Shown here in pieces: positions 43,135 through 50,859 of a DNA stretch of 64,000 bases. Position 1 is the stretch's first letter, and the number at the start of each line of letters is the position of its first letter. This DNA comes from Scatomonas sp963928055 (GTDB lineage: Bacteria > Bacillota > Clostridia > Lachnospirales > Lachnospiraceae), in assembly GCA_963928055.1 (NCBI GenBank), contig CAWVDN010000001.1:620001-684000 (forward strand), given 5' to 3'. A program made the position numbers and the translations under genes. The notes below the pieces were generated by a model. That model had not been told where the DNA came from, ran no database searches, and saw only the letters and a list, made by a program, of their open reading frames with translations.

Positions 43135-45018
43135 CTACTCCAGTTCAATGATCTCATGATACAGATCCGCGTACCGCCCTCCTGCCGCCAGCAGTTCCTC
43201 GTGGGTCCCCCGCTCGATGATACGGCCTTTTTCCAGTACCATGATGGCGTTGGACTGACGGACCGTAGACAGCCGGTGGGCAATGACAAAGGTCGTGCGG
43301 TTTTCCATGAGCGCGTCCATGCCTTCTTCGATGTGCCGCTCGGTTCTGGTATCCACGGAGCTGGTGGCTTCGTCCAGGATCAGGATCGGCGCCCGGGAAA
43401 GGGCGGCTCTCGCGATATTCAGCAGCTGCCGCTGCCCCTGGGACAGATTGGCTCCGTCATTTTCCAGCACCGTATCATACCCGTGCTCCAGCTGCTGGAT
43501 GAAGGAGTGGGCGGAAGCTGCTTTCGCCGCCTCCACCACCTCCTGGTCCGTGGCGTCCAGCCGTCCGTAGCGGATATTTTCCCGGACGGTCCCCGTAAAC
43601 AGGTGGGTGTCCTGCAGGACCATGGCGATGTTGGACCGCAGGAAAGAGCGGTCGATCTTCTCAATGGGCACGCCGTCAATGGTGATGGTGCCTTCCTGGA
43701 TATCATAGAACCGGGAGAGCAGGTTGGTGACGGTGGTCTTTCCCGCTCCCGTGGAACCCACAAATGCGATCTTCTGCCCGGGTTTGGCGTAGAGGGAAAT
43801 GTCCCGGAGCACCGGCACATCCGGCAGATATCCGAAATTCACATGATCCAGCACTACATATCCGCGGATCTTTTCCAGGGACACCGGATCCGCGTCCGGT
43901 TCCTCGGAGGGCGTATCCAGCACCTGAAACACCCGCTCCGCTCCGGCCAGGGCCGCGAACACGGTATTCATCTGCATGGAGACCTCATTAATGGGACGGT
44001 TGAACTGGCGGGTGTAGTTCAGGGATACGGTCAGCCCTCCCAGATCAAAACGTCCCAGAGCCACCAGCACCCCGCCCAGGCAGGCGGAAGCCGCGTAGAC
44101 CATGTTGCAGAGCTGATGGGTCACCGGGCCCATGATACCGGAGCGGAACTGAGCCTGCTCCTGGGCGGCGCAGAGTTTTCTGTTCAGGTAAGCGAACTCC
44201 TCCGCCGCCATCTCCTCATGGTTAAAGACTTTTACCACTTTCTGGCCGGAAAGGGTTTCTTCCGTAAAGCCGTTGAGCATTCCCAGATTCTTCTGCTGCT
44301 GGGTATATGCCTTCTGTCCTTTTTTCATGATCATCTTGCTGAGCCACAGAAGAATAGGGGTGGCGGCGATGGTGATGGCCCCCAGCAGCGGGCTGGTGTA
44401 CAGCATCAGGGCAATGGTCCCCACGATCGTAATGGCTCCGGAGATGATCTGGATCAGGGTAGTATTCAGCATTTCTCCGATGGTATCAATGTCATTGGTA
44501 AACCGGGACATAATATCTCCCGCGGAGTTGGTATCAAAATACCGCACCGGCAGGCTCTGCAGCTTGTCGAAAAGTTCCGCCCGCAGCCGGACCAGGGTCC
44601 TCTGAGAGGCTTCCAGCATCAGCCGCTGCTGCAGGTACTGGGTCAGCACGGAAATCCCGTAGATCACTGCCAGCAGCACCAGCCACAGGGCCAGCCCGGA
44701 CAGCCGCTCCCCCAGATCCGTCTGCTCCGGATCATAGTAGATAAACCGGTTGATAATGGGACGCAGCAGATAGGAGGCGGCCAGCGATGTCACCGTAAAG
44801 ATCAGGGAGCAGATCACGGCAGCCGCGAACAGGGCTTTTTCTCTGGCGATATACCGCAGGAGCCGCGCCACAGAACCCCGCAGATCCTTGGGCCGCCCGG
44901 TAGACGCCAGGGCACGGTTCCGGCCCGCGTTCCGGCCCACATCCATCTGGCGGTTCTGCCGGCCCGCCGTACGGCCGCCGTACTTTTCTTCCATACGCGC
45001 CATGCGTTCTTCATTCAC
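43135..45018 (-). CDS. ABC exporter half-transporter, canonical ATPase site
   Basis: A type IV ABC exporter subunit of about 627 residues: an unusual basic Arg/Gly-rich N-terminal extension (about 1-45), six membrane helices, then an ATPase. Walker A GSTGAGKTT, signature NLSQGQRQLLNIARA, Walker B ILILDEATSSVD with the catalytic Glu, and H-loop IAHRLSTV are all intact. A GTG start at 45018 behind GGGAGGCGAGG is chosen; it overlaps the upstream subunit's stop by 8 bp. It pairs with the next gene as a heterodimer, as in LmrCD/BmrCD. Substrate unknown. Confidence 0.9.
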   Translation of the reverse strand: MNEERMARMEEKYGGRTAGRQNRQMDVGRNAGRNRALASTGRPKDLRGSVARLLRYIAREKALFAAAVICSLIFTVTSLAASYLLRPIINRFIYYDPEQTDLGERLSGLALWLVLLAVIYGISVLTQYLQQRLMLEASQRTLVRLRAELFDKLQSLPVRYFDTNSAGDIMSRFTNDIDTIGEMLNTTLIQIISGAITIVGTIALMLYTSPLLGAITIAATPILLWLSKMIMKKGQKAYTQQQKNLGMLNGFTEETLSGQKVVKVFNHEEMAAEEFAYLNRKLCAAQEQAQFRSGIMGPVTHQLCNMVYAASACLGGVLVALGRFDLGGLTVSLNYTRQFNRPINEVSMQMNTVFAALAGAERVFQVLDTPSEEPDADPVSLEKIRGYVVLDHVNFGYLPDVPVLRDISLYAKPGQKIAFVGSTGAGKTTVTNLLSRFYDIQEGTITIDGVPIEKIDRSFLRSNIAMVLQDTHLFTGTVRENIRYGRLDATDQEVVEAAKAASAHSFIQQLEHGYDTVLENDGANLSQGQRQLLNIARAALSRAPILILDEATSSVDTRTERHIEEGMDALMENRTTFVIAHRLSTVRQSNAIMVLEKGRIIERGTHEELLAAGGRYADLYHEIIELE

Positions 45019-46744
45019 GGCCCTCGCCTCCCTTCTGAGAATCATAGATCTCCTGATAAGCCCTGCAGCTTCTGATCAGTTCCTCGTGGGTGCCGCAGGC
45101 AGTGATCCTGCCCTCCTCCAGGACCAGGATCTTGTCCGCGTCCATGACGGAAGAGATCCTCTGAGCGATGATCAGCTTCGTCACCCCTGCCAGCTGCGTG
45201 CGGAAGGCCCGGCGGATGGCGGCGTCCGTGGCCGTATCCACCGCGCTGGTGGAATCATCCAGGATCATGATCCTGGGCCTTTTCAGCAGCGCCCTGGCAA
45301 TACAGAGCCGCTGCCTCTGACCGCCGGACAGATTGCTGCCGCCCTGGCCGATCTCTGTCTGATATCCTTCGGGAAACTCCCGGATAAAGCTGTCTGCCTG
45401 AGCCACTCTGCAGGCCTCTCTCATCTCTTCCTCCGTGGCGTCCTCCCGGCCCCAGCGGAGATTTTCTTCGATCGTTCCGGAAAACAGCGTATTCTTCTGC
45501 AGGACCACGGCGATCTTTTCCCGCAGTTCGTAAAGGGAATATTCTTTTACATCCACCCCGTCCACCAGCACGCTGCCCTGATCCGGATCGTACAGCCGGG
45601 GGATCAGGGAAACCAGGGTACTTTTTCCGGAGCCGGTGGAGCCGATGATCCCCACCAGTTCGCCGGGGTCGATCTTCACGCGGAGGCGATCCAGCACCGG
45701 AGCTCCGGCTCCTTTAAAATAGCGGAAGGTGACATCCCGGAATTCAATGGAGCCCTTCCGGATCTTCCGGTCTTTTGCGGAGGCGCTGGCATCCCGGATG
45801 TCCGGCTCTGTTTTCAGCACCTGGCTGATCCGGCGGTCCGAAGCCGCCGCCCGGGTTCCCTGGAGGAAAATATTGGCCAGAAAGTTCAGGGCCGTCAGCA
45901 CCTGGGTCAGGTATGTAATGAAAGCGGTCAGGGCACCGATCTCCATGCCTCCCACCATAATCTGCCGGCCAGCGATCCACACCACGAGCAGGGTGGTCAG
46001 CTGAATGGCCAGCGTGGAGACCGGCTGCATGAGGATCATCATCTTCAGAGCGGAGACCGTCTTTTTCCTCAGGGTATCATTGATTCCCCGGAACCTGCCT
46101 TTTTCATAATCCTCCCGGACAAAGGACTTGATCACCCGCTCGTTGGTAATGGTCTCTCCGATGCCGGTGTTCAGGGTGTCGATCTGCTCCTGCATAGCCG
46201 TGTACCTGGGGGAGGCTGTGCGGATGATCAGGAACGTGGCCAGAGCCAGGAAGGGAAGGATCAGCAGGATCACCAGAGCGATCTCCGGATTCAGCTGAAA
46301 AGACATGACCAGGGCTCCCACCAGCATCACCGGGCTGCGGAAAAATCCCCGCATCAGTGTCTGGGTGAAGGTCTGGATCTGGGTGATATCATTGGTCACA
46401 CGGGTGATCAGGGAACCGGCGGAAAACCGGTCGATATCCGAAAAGGAAAAGGTCTGGATCTTCCGGAAAGTATCCTCCCGGACTCCGGCGGCCATCCTGG
46501 CGGATCCCCGGACCGCGAAAAAAGCCCCCAGCACGCCGCAGACCAGCATGGCGGCGGCGATCAGCAGCATATACAGGCCGTTCCGCAGGATATAGGAAAT
46601 ATCCCCGTTGGCCGCGCCCCGGTCAATGATATTGGCGTTGACAAAAGGCAGGATAAACTCCCCGGAGGCCTCCAGCGTCATAAAAAGCGGGCTCAGCAGA
46701 AAACAGTACCAGCTGGCCCGGATATGTTTCTTATATTTGTACAT
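45011..46744 (-). CDS. ABC exporter half-transporter, degenerate ATPase site
   Basis: A 577-residue type IV exporter subunit with six membrane helices and an ATPase: Walker A GSTGSGKST, signature NLSGGQRQRLCIARAL. The residue after Walker B is Asp (IMILDDSTSAVD) and the switch histidine is Gln (LIIAQRISSV). These are the usual changes of the non-hydrolysing site in heterodimeric exporters, so it should work only with the downstream subunit. TATAAT on the minus strand at 46823-46818 may be its -10. Role inferred as drug or lipid export. Confidence 0.9.
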   Translation of the reverse strand: MYKYKKHIRASWYCFLLSPLFMTLEASGEFILPFVNANIIDRGAANGDISYILRNGLYMLLIAAAMLVCGVLGAFFAVRGSARMAAGVREDTFRKIQTFSFSDIDRFSAGSLITRVTNDITQIQTFTQTLMRGFFRSPVMLVGALVMSFQLNPEIALVILLILPFLALATFLIIRTASPRYTAMQEQIDTLNTGIGETITNERVIKSFVREDYEKGRFRGINDTLRKKTVSALKMMILMQPVSTLAIQLTTLLVVWIAGRQIMVGGMEIGALTAFITYLTQVLTALNFLANIFLQGTRAAASDRRISQVLKTEPDIRDASASAKDRKIRKGSIEFRDVTFRYFKGAGAPVLDRLRVKIDPGELVGIIGSTGSGKSTLVSLIPRLYDPDQGSVLVDGVDVKEYSLYELREKIAVVLQKNTLFSGTIEENLRWGREDATEEEMREACRVAQADSFIREFPEGYQTEIGQGGSNLSGGQRQRLCIARALLKRPRIMILDDSTSAVDTATDAAIRRAFRTQLAGVTKLIIAQRISSVMDADKILVLEEGRITACGTHEELIRSCRAYQEIYDSQKGGEGRE

Positions 46745-46905
46745 TCAGGTCTCACCTCCTACTACCATCCGCTCTCCGTCGGCGCAGATGCGCCGGCGGC
46801 TCGGACTCTTTTTTCATTATACTCTTTTTACGCCTAAAAGTATATTCCGCGCCGCCGAAAAATTTCTTTCCGGACAAAGAGAGACTGTAAATCATGCACG
46901 GGCCA

Positions 46906-46914
46906 TGGTATAAT
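46906..46914 (+). promoter_or_regulatory. Extended -10 promoter of the lipoprotein gene
   Basis: TGGTATAAT lies 18 bp before the ATG, leaving a leader of only about 10 nt that contains GGGAGGTG. It is divergent from the ABC exporter promoter. Confidence 0.55.
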
Positions 46915-46932
46915 TTTTTCGGGAGGTGCGCT

Positions 46933-47409
46933 ATGAAAAGAATCTTCGCCCTGGCCGCAATAACGTGGATCCTTTTTCTGTGGGGCTGCGGAAAAACCGC
47001 GCCGCTTGGCATAGATCTTTCCGCGGCTTCGGTTCTTTCTTCCTATGACGATCATGGCGGATTTCATGGCGACGGAATGACATGGATCTGCTATGACTGC
47101 GCCGAAACCGATATCGCGGACCAGATCCGTGAAACGGAAAACTGGAAGCCGTTTCCTCTTGACGACACGGTACAGGCCCTGATATACGGCACAGAAGACG
47201 GCTGGACCACGATCGGTCCCTATGTGACGGATACCGACGGCAAGCCCCTGCTTCCTCCCGTGGAAGAGGGATTTTATATCCTGCTGGACAGGCAGTCTGA
47301 AGAATTAAAAGAAGAACCAGACCTTCTTCGCAGAAGTTCTTTTAATTTTACTCTGGGAATCTATGACAGTGTCCGAGAGGTATTGTATTATCTGAAATTT
47401 GATACCTGA
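46933..47409 (+). CDS. Putative lipoprotein of unknown function
   Basis: A 158-residue protein from the ATG at 46933, chosen for GGGAGGTG 5 nt upstream over the in-frame ATG at 46894. The signal MKRIFALAAITWILFLWGC ends in a weak lipobox (FLWGC). The mature part has GFHGDGMTWICYD and IADQIRETENWKPFPLDD, then VEEGFYILLDRQSEE. The pattern recalls small clostridial and bacillar lipoproteins that sense or chaperone unknown ligands, but no family is assigned. Monocistronic with a strong terminator. Confidence 0.75.
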   Translation: MKRIFALAAITWILFLWGCGKTAPLGIDLSAASVLSSYDDHGGFHGDGMTWICYDCAETDIADQIRETENWKPFPLDDTVQALIYGTEDGWTTIGPYVTDTDGKPLLPPVEEGFYILLDRQSEELKEEPDLLRRSSFNFTLGIYDSVREVLYYLKFDT

Positions 47410-47485
47410 ACTGTTTGACGCGTCTTCCTTTTACTGCAGGGTTTGCCGCCTGCGGACTTCTCGCCCTGCAAAGCTCGCCCAAGCC

Positions 47486-47531
47486 AAAAAGACCGGGCTT
47501 AAGAAAAATCTCTTAAACCCGGCTTCTTTTT
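47486..47531 (+). terminator. Terminator of the lipoprotein gene
   Basis: AAAAAGACCGGGCTTAAGA pairs with TCTTAAACCCGGCTTCTTTTT around a short A-rich loop. The stretch 47532-47652 holds no gene I can support. Confidence 0.85.
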
Positions 47532-47652
47532 GATCCGACAGCTGCCGCAGCAACAGACGGCAGCCCTCTTATTTATCGCAAATCTGCAATGCGGAACACC
47601 ACTAACTGCCCCTCTGTTTGCCTTATTAAATTGTCAATTGTTTTTCAAAGGT

Positions 47653-47913
47653 TCACTCATCATAATGTCCGCGGCAGGAAAGAATTTCCACTACATTCTC
47701 TCTGATCCGATAAACCAGCCGATTTACCTCATCCATCCGCCGACTCCAAAAGCCGCTTAATTCTCCTTTCAGCGGTTCCGGCTTTCCAATTCCAGAGAAA
47801 GGCTCACGTTCGATGTCTTTTAGCAGCTGATTAACCCGCTTCAACGTTTTTTTATCTTGTGACTGCCAGTAAAGATAATCTTCCCAGGCTTCATCAAACC
47901 ATACTTTTTTCAT
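47653..47913 (-). CDS. yoeB: YoeB/Txe-family mRNA interferase toxin
   Basis: An 86-residue toxin that cleaves mRNA in the ribosome A site. The catalytic residues known from E. coli YoeB fall at the same numbers: E46 in GKPEPLKGEL, R65 in VNRLVYRI and H83 in CRGHYDE. Its ATG overlaps the antitoxin stop by 4 bp (ATGA), the standard arrangement. The partner is a RelB/DinJ-type antitoxin, not YefM, so the pairing is mixed. Confidence 0.92.
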   Translation of the reverse strand: MKKVWFDEAWEDYLYWQSQDKKTLKRVNQLLKDIEREPFSGIGKPEPLKGELSGFWSRRMDEVNRLVYRIRENVVEILSCRGHYDE

Positions 47914-48170
47914 GCTTCATCCTCAATCAGATCATGCTCCACGCCTTTTCCTTCATTCAGCGCCTGTATTCCCCGATGCAGGTGAGCCAGATTACTGTCC
48001 GAATAAAATGGATCTGCCGTAACTTCAAAAGGAATCCTTTTTTCCCTTGTAACAGTTTTTGCAAAAATAGTAAAAGCAGTAGTCATACTCATGCCCATGT
48101 CCGCACATATTTTTTCCATTTTTTTCTTCAGATCTTCATCCATCCGAAAATTTACCATTGTCTGTGCCAT
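47910..48170 (-). CDS. relB: RelB/DinJ-family antitoxin
   Basis: An 86-residue antitoxin. The ATG at 48170 follows GGAGGAGGTG; the open frame continues to 48215 without a better start. The N-terminal ribbon-helix-helix is VNFRMDEDLKKKMEKICADMGMSMTTAFTIFAK; the C-terminal part (about 55-86) should wrap the toxin. RelB-type antitoxins repress their own promoter with the toxin as co-repressor, and a palindromic operator is present. Confidence 0.9.
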   Translation of the reverse strand: MAQTMVNFRMDEDLKKKMEKICADMGMSMTTAFTIFAKTVTREKRIPFEVTADPFYSDSNLAHLHRGIQALNEGKGVEHDLIEDEA

Positions 48171-48194
48171 ACAAACACCTCCTCCTTTATTCCA

Positions 48195-48236
48195 GTGTAT
48201 TATTTTGTAAAGCATTTGTCAATATTATGCTTTACT
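48195..48236 (-). promoter_or_regulatory. relB-yoeB promoter and palindromic operator
   Basis: Minus-strand TTGACA (48223-48218), 17 bp, TACACT (48200-48195). Inverted repeat GTAAAGCAT (48208-48216) and ATGCTTTAC (48228-48236) brackets the -35, the expected place for a RelB operator. Confidence 0.82.
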
Positions 48237-48241
48237 AGCGT

Positions 48242-48278
48242 CAGTGTACACGGGGCAACACGCTCCCCTTGTACACTG
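48242..48278. other. Long inverted repeat upstream of the toxin-antitoxin promoter
   Basis: CAGTGTACACGGGG and CCCCTTGTACACTG form a 14-bp stem with one mismatch and a 9-nt loop. No T-run follows on either strand. It lies between the relB promoter and the terminator of the next operon. Confidence 0.6.
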
Positions 48279-48291
48279 TGCTAATATTGAT

Positions 48292-48328
48292 AAAAAAACC
48301 GCACCAGCCATTATCCGGCCGGTGCGGT
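48292..48328 (-). terminator. Terminator of the GGGtGRT gene
   Basis: ACCGCACCGGCC and GGCTGGTGCGGT (minus strand) form a stem followed by T7, 30 nt after the stop. Confidence 0.93.
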
Positions 48329-48359
48329 GTATCTACTTCACTATTTTAATTGCTTTCGA

Positions 48360-49379
48360 TCAGAACTTCCCAGCCTTGGCAGCTTCCTCGATGGCTACGG
48401 CTACGGCTACGGTCATTCCAACCATGGGGTTGTTGCCCGCGCCGATGAGTCCCATCATCTCTACGTGAGCCGGTACGGAGGAGGAGCCGGCGAACTGCGC
48501 GTCGCTGTGCATACGTCCCATGGTATCGGTCATTCCGTAGGAAGCCGGGCCTGCCGCCATGTTGTCGGGATGCAGGGTACGGCCGGTGCCGCCGCCGGAG
48601 GCAACGGAGAAGTATTTCTTGCCGGCCTCGATGCGCTCTTTCTTATAAGTACCTGCTACCGGATGCTGGAAACGGGTGGGGTTGGTGGAGTTTCCGGTGA
48701 TGGATACGTCCACGTTCTCTCTCCACATGATGGCAACGCCTTCCTGTACATCGTTGGCGCCGTAGCAGTTTACTTTTGCTCTGGGGCTCTCCGGATCTTT
48801 GGAGTAGCATTTCCGGAACACTTCTTTCAGCTCGCCGGTGAAGTAATCATACTCTGTCTCCACATAGGTGAAGCCGTTGATACGGGAGATGATCTGAGCA
48901 GCGTCCTTGCCCAGTCCGTTCAGGATGACGCGGAGGGGTTTCTTACGCACTTTGTTGGCTTTCTCGGCGATACCGATAGCGCCCTCAGCGGCTGCGAAGG
49001 ACTCGTGGCCTGCCAGGAACGCGAAGCACTCGGTGTCCTCTTCCAGAAGCATCTTGCCCAGGTTTCCATGTCCCAGACCTACTTTTCTGCGGTCTGCCAC
49101 GGAACCGGGGATACAGAAGGACTGCAGTCCCTCGCCGATCGCTGCTGCTGCCTCGGAAGCCTTGCGGCAGCCTTTCTTGATAGCGATGGCGGCGCCTACG
49201 GTGTAAGCCCACTTCGCGTTCTCAAAGCAGATGGGCTGGATGCCCTCTACCATCTTGTATACGTCCAGGCCGGCAGCCTTGGTCACCTCGGCCGCGCCCT
49301 CAATAGAGTCGATGCCGTACTCAGCGAGCTTTGCCAGAACCTGTTTTTCTCTTCTCTCATATGATTCAAATAAAGCCAT
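48360..49379 (-). CDS. GGGtGRT protein, conserved clostridial protein of unknown function
   Basis: A 339-residue soluble protein named for its GGGTGRT motif, here at 262-268 in VASGGGTGRTLHPDNM. Other conserved parts are AFLAGHESFAAAEGAIG near 121-137, CYGANDVQEGVAIMWRE near 205-221, and GLIGAGNNPMVGMTVAVAVA at the C-terminus. Several cysteines (C51, C71, C89, C118, C191, C205) could bind metal. The ATG at 49379 follows GGAGGAACG. It lies 19 bp after the NifU-like gene, with which this family is regularly found. No biochemical role is assigned. Confidence 0.85.
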   Translation of the reverse strand: MALFESYERREKQVLAKLAEYGIDSIEGAAEVTKAAGLDVYKMVEGIQPICFENAKWAYTVGAAIAIKKGCRKASEAAAAIGEGLQSFCIPGSVADRRKVGLGHGNLGKMLLEEDTECFAFLAGHESFAAAEGAIGIAEKANKVRKKPLRVILNGLGKDAAQIISRINGFTYVETEYDYFTGELKEVFRKCYSKDPESPRAKVNCYGANDVQEGVAIMWRENVDVSITGNSTNPTRFQHPVAGTYKKERIEAGKKYFSVASGGGTGRTLHPDNMAAGPASYGMTDTMGRMHSDAQFAGSSSVPAHVEMMGLIGAGNNPMVGMTVAVAVAIEEAAKAGKF

Positions 49380-49398
49380 CTTTTTCGTTCCTCCTCTA

Positions 49399-50091
49399 TT
49401 ACTCTTTTCTCGGGTCAACAATCTTTACAGCGTCAGCTACGCGGCCGTACTGTCCGGAAGCTTTCTCCAGAGCAGTCTGAGCGTCGTCGCCGTTCTTGAT
49501 GAAATCCATCATTCTTCCGAAGTTCACATACTTGTAGCCGATGATCTCGTCGTTCTCATCCAGAGCGATGCCGGTTACATAGCCTTCTGCCATCTCCAGG
49601 TAGCGGGGGCCCTTCTTCAGGGTTCCGTACATGGTTCCAACCTGGGAACGAAGTCCCTTGCCCAGATCCTCCAGACCTGCGCCGATGGGCAGACCTTCCT
49701 CGGAGAAGGCGCTCTGGGAACGTCCGTAAACGATCTGCAGGAACAGCTCTCTCATAGCAGTGTTGATGGCGTCGCATACCAGGTCAGTGTTCAGAGCTTC
49801 CATGACGGTCAGGCCGGGAAGGATCTCAGAAGCCATGGCTGCGGAATGAGTCATGCCGGAGCAGCCCAGAGTCTCTACCAGAGCCTCCTGGATGATTCCG
49901 TCTTTTACATTCAGAGTCAGTTTGCAGGCTCCCTGCTGGGGCGCGCACCAGCCAACGCCGTGAGTCAGGCCGGAAATGTCTTTTACTTCCTTAGCTTTTA
50001 CCCATTTTGCCTGTTCCGGAATCGGAGCTGCGCCATGATGAACGCCCTGATGTACCGGACACATCATTTCTACCTCTTTTGAATAAATCAT
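49399..50091 (-). CDS. NifU-like iron-sulfur cluster scaffold protein
   Basis: A 230-residue protein with a NifU/IscU N-terminal-like domain: cysteines C11 (MCPVHQG), C49 and C56 (GWCAPQQGACKLTLNV) and C77 (ETLGCSGMTHSAA). It is longer than IscU or SufU and lacks the C-terminal NFU domain; residues 110-230 are specific to this group. The ATG at 50091 follows AAAGGAG. It is always next to a GGGtGRT gene, so it may serve that protein and not general cluster assembly (inference). Confidence 0.8.
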   Translation of the reverse strand: MIYSKEVEMMCPVHQGVHHGAAPIPEQAKWVKAKEVKDISGLTHGVGWCAPQQGACKLTLNVKDGIIQEALVETLGCSGMTHSAAMASEILPGLTVMEALNTDLVCDAINTAMRELFLQIVYGRSQSAFSEEGLPIGAGLEDLGKGLRSQVGTMYGTLKKGPRYLEMAEGYVTGIALDENDEIIGYKYVNFGRMMDFIKNGDDAQTALEKASGQYGRVADAVKIVDPRKE

Positions 50092-50172
50092 TGTGTAACT
50101 CCTTTCAAAATTGATGTTTAACACTGTATGGCTCCGGACGCTTCAGCCGCGCCCAGATTCCTTCTTATTTTC

Positions 50173-50859
50173 TCACAAACTGTCCGTTTCGTAAAGTGTT
50201 TTTTCGATGATTTCCCCGGGCTTTTTAAAGATGTGCTCCGGCGGGATCACGCCCCGGACGCTGGAAAGGGGATAGATGTTGGTATGGCGGCCGACGACGG
50301 TGCCGGGATTCAGTACGCTGTTGCAGCCCACCTCCACGCAGTCTCCCAGCATGGCCCCGAATTTTTTCAGGCCGGTGGCCATAGCCTCCCCCTGGCCCTT
50401 TACCACCACCAGGGTCTTGTCGGATTTTACGTTGGAGGTAATGGATCCCGCCCCCATGTGGGCTTTATATCCCAGAATGGAATCTCCCACGTAATTGTAA
50501 TGGGGCACCTGGACTTTATTGAAGAGGATCACATTTTTCAGTTCCGTGGAATTTCCCACCACGGCCCCCTCTCCCACAATGGCGCTGCCCCGGATAAAGG
50601 CGCACTGGCGGATCTCCGCCCCTTTCCCGATGATGCAGGGGCCGGTGATGGAGGCGGTGGAAGCGATGACCGCGTCCCGGGCGATCCAGATGTTTTCCCC
50701 CCGCTGTTCATACTCCTCCGGGGAAAGGGTCTTCCCCAGCTCCGGGATAAAGTCCTTGATCAGAGGCAGTACCTCCCAGGGATAGGTTTTTCCCTGAAAA
50801 AGTTCCGCCGCTATGGTCTGCTCCAGATCATACAGTTCCTGAATGGTTACGTATTTCAT
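50173..50859 (-). CDS. Left-handed beta-helix protein (GlmU-like acyltransferase domain)
   Basis: A 228-residue protein made of an alpha-helical N-terminus (about 1-50) and hexapeptide repeats from about 55 to 200 (IGKGAEIRQCAFIRGSAIVG, VGCNSVLNPGTVVGRHTN). Related proteins are annotated as UDP-GlcNAc pyrophosphorylase or nucleotidyltransferase because of GlmU homology, but no nucleotidyltransferase domain is present. It is probably an acetyl- or acyltransferase. It overlaps topB by 4 bp. Whether that coupling has a functional meaning is unclear. Confidence 0.8.
   Translation of the reverse strand: MKYVTIQELYDLEQTIAAELFQGKTYPWEVLPLIKDFIPELGKTLSPEEYEQRGENIWIARDAVIASTASITGPCIIGKGAEIRQCAFIRGSAIVGEGAVVGNSTELKNVILFNKVQVPHYNYVGDSILGYKAHMGAGSITSNVKSDKTLVVVKGQGEAMATGLKKFGAMLGDCVEVGCNSVLNPGTVVGRHTNIYPLSSVRGVIPPEHIFKKPGEIIEKTLYETDSL

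Noticed and set aside
50173..50859. Full GlmU (bifunctional)
   Set aside because: Only the beta-helix part is present; no uridylyltransferase domain or its motifs.
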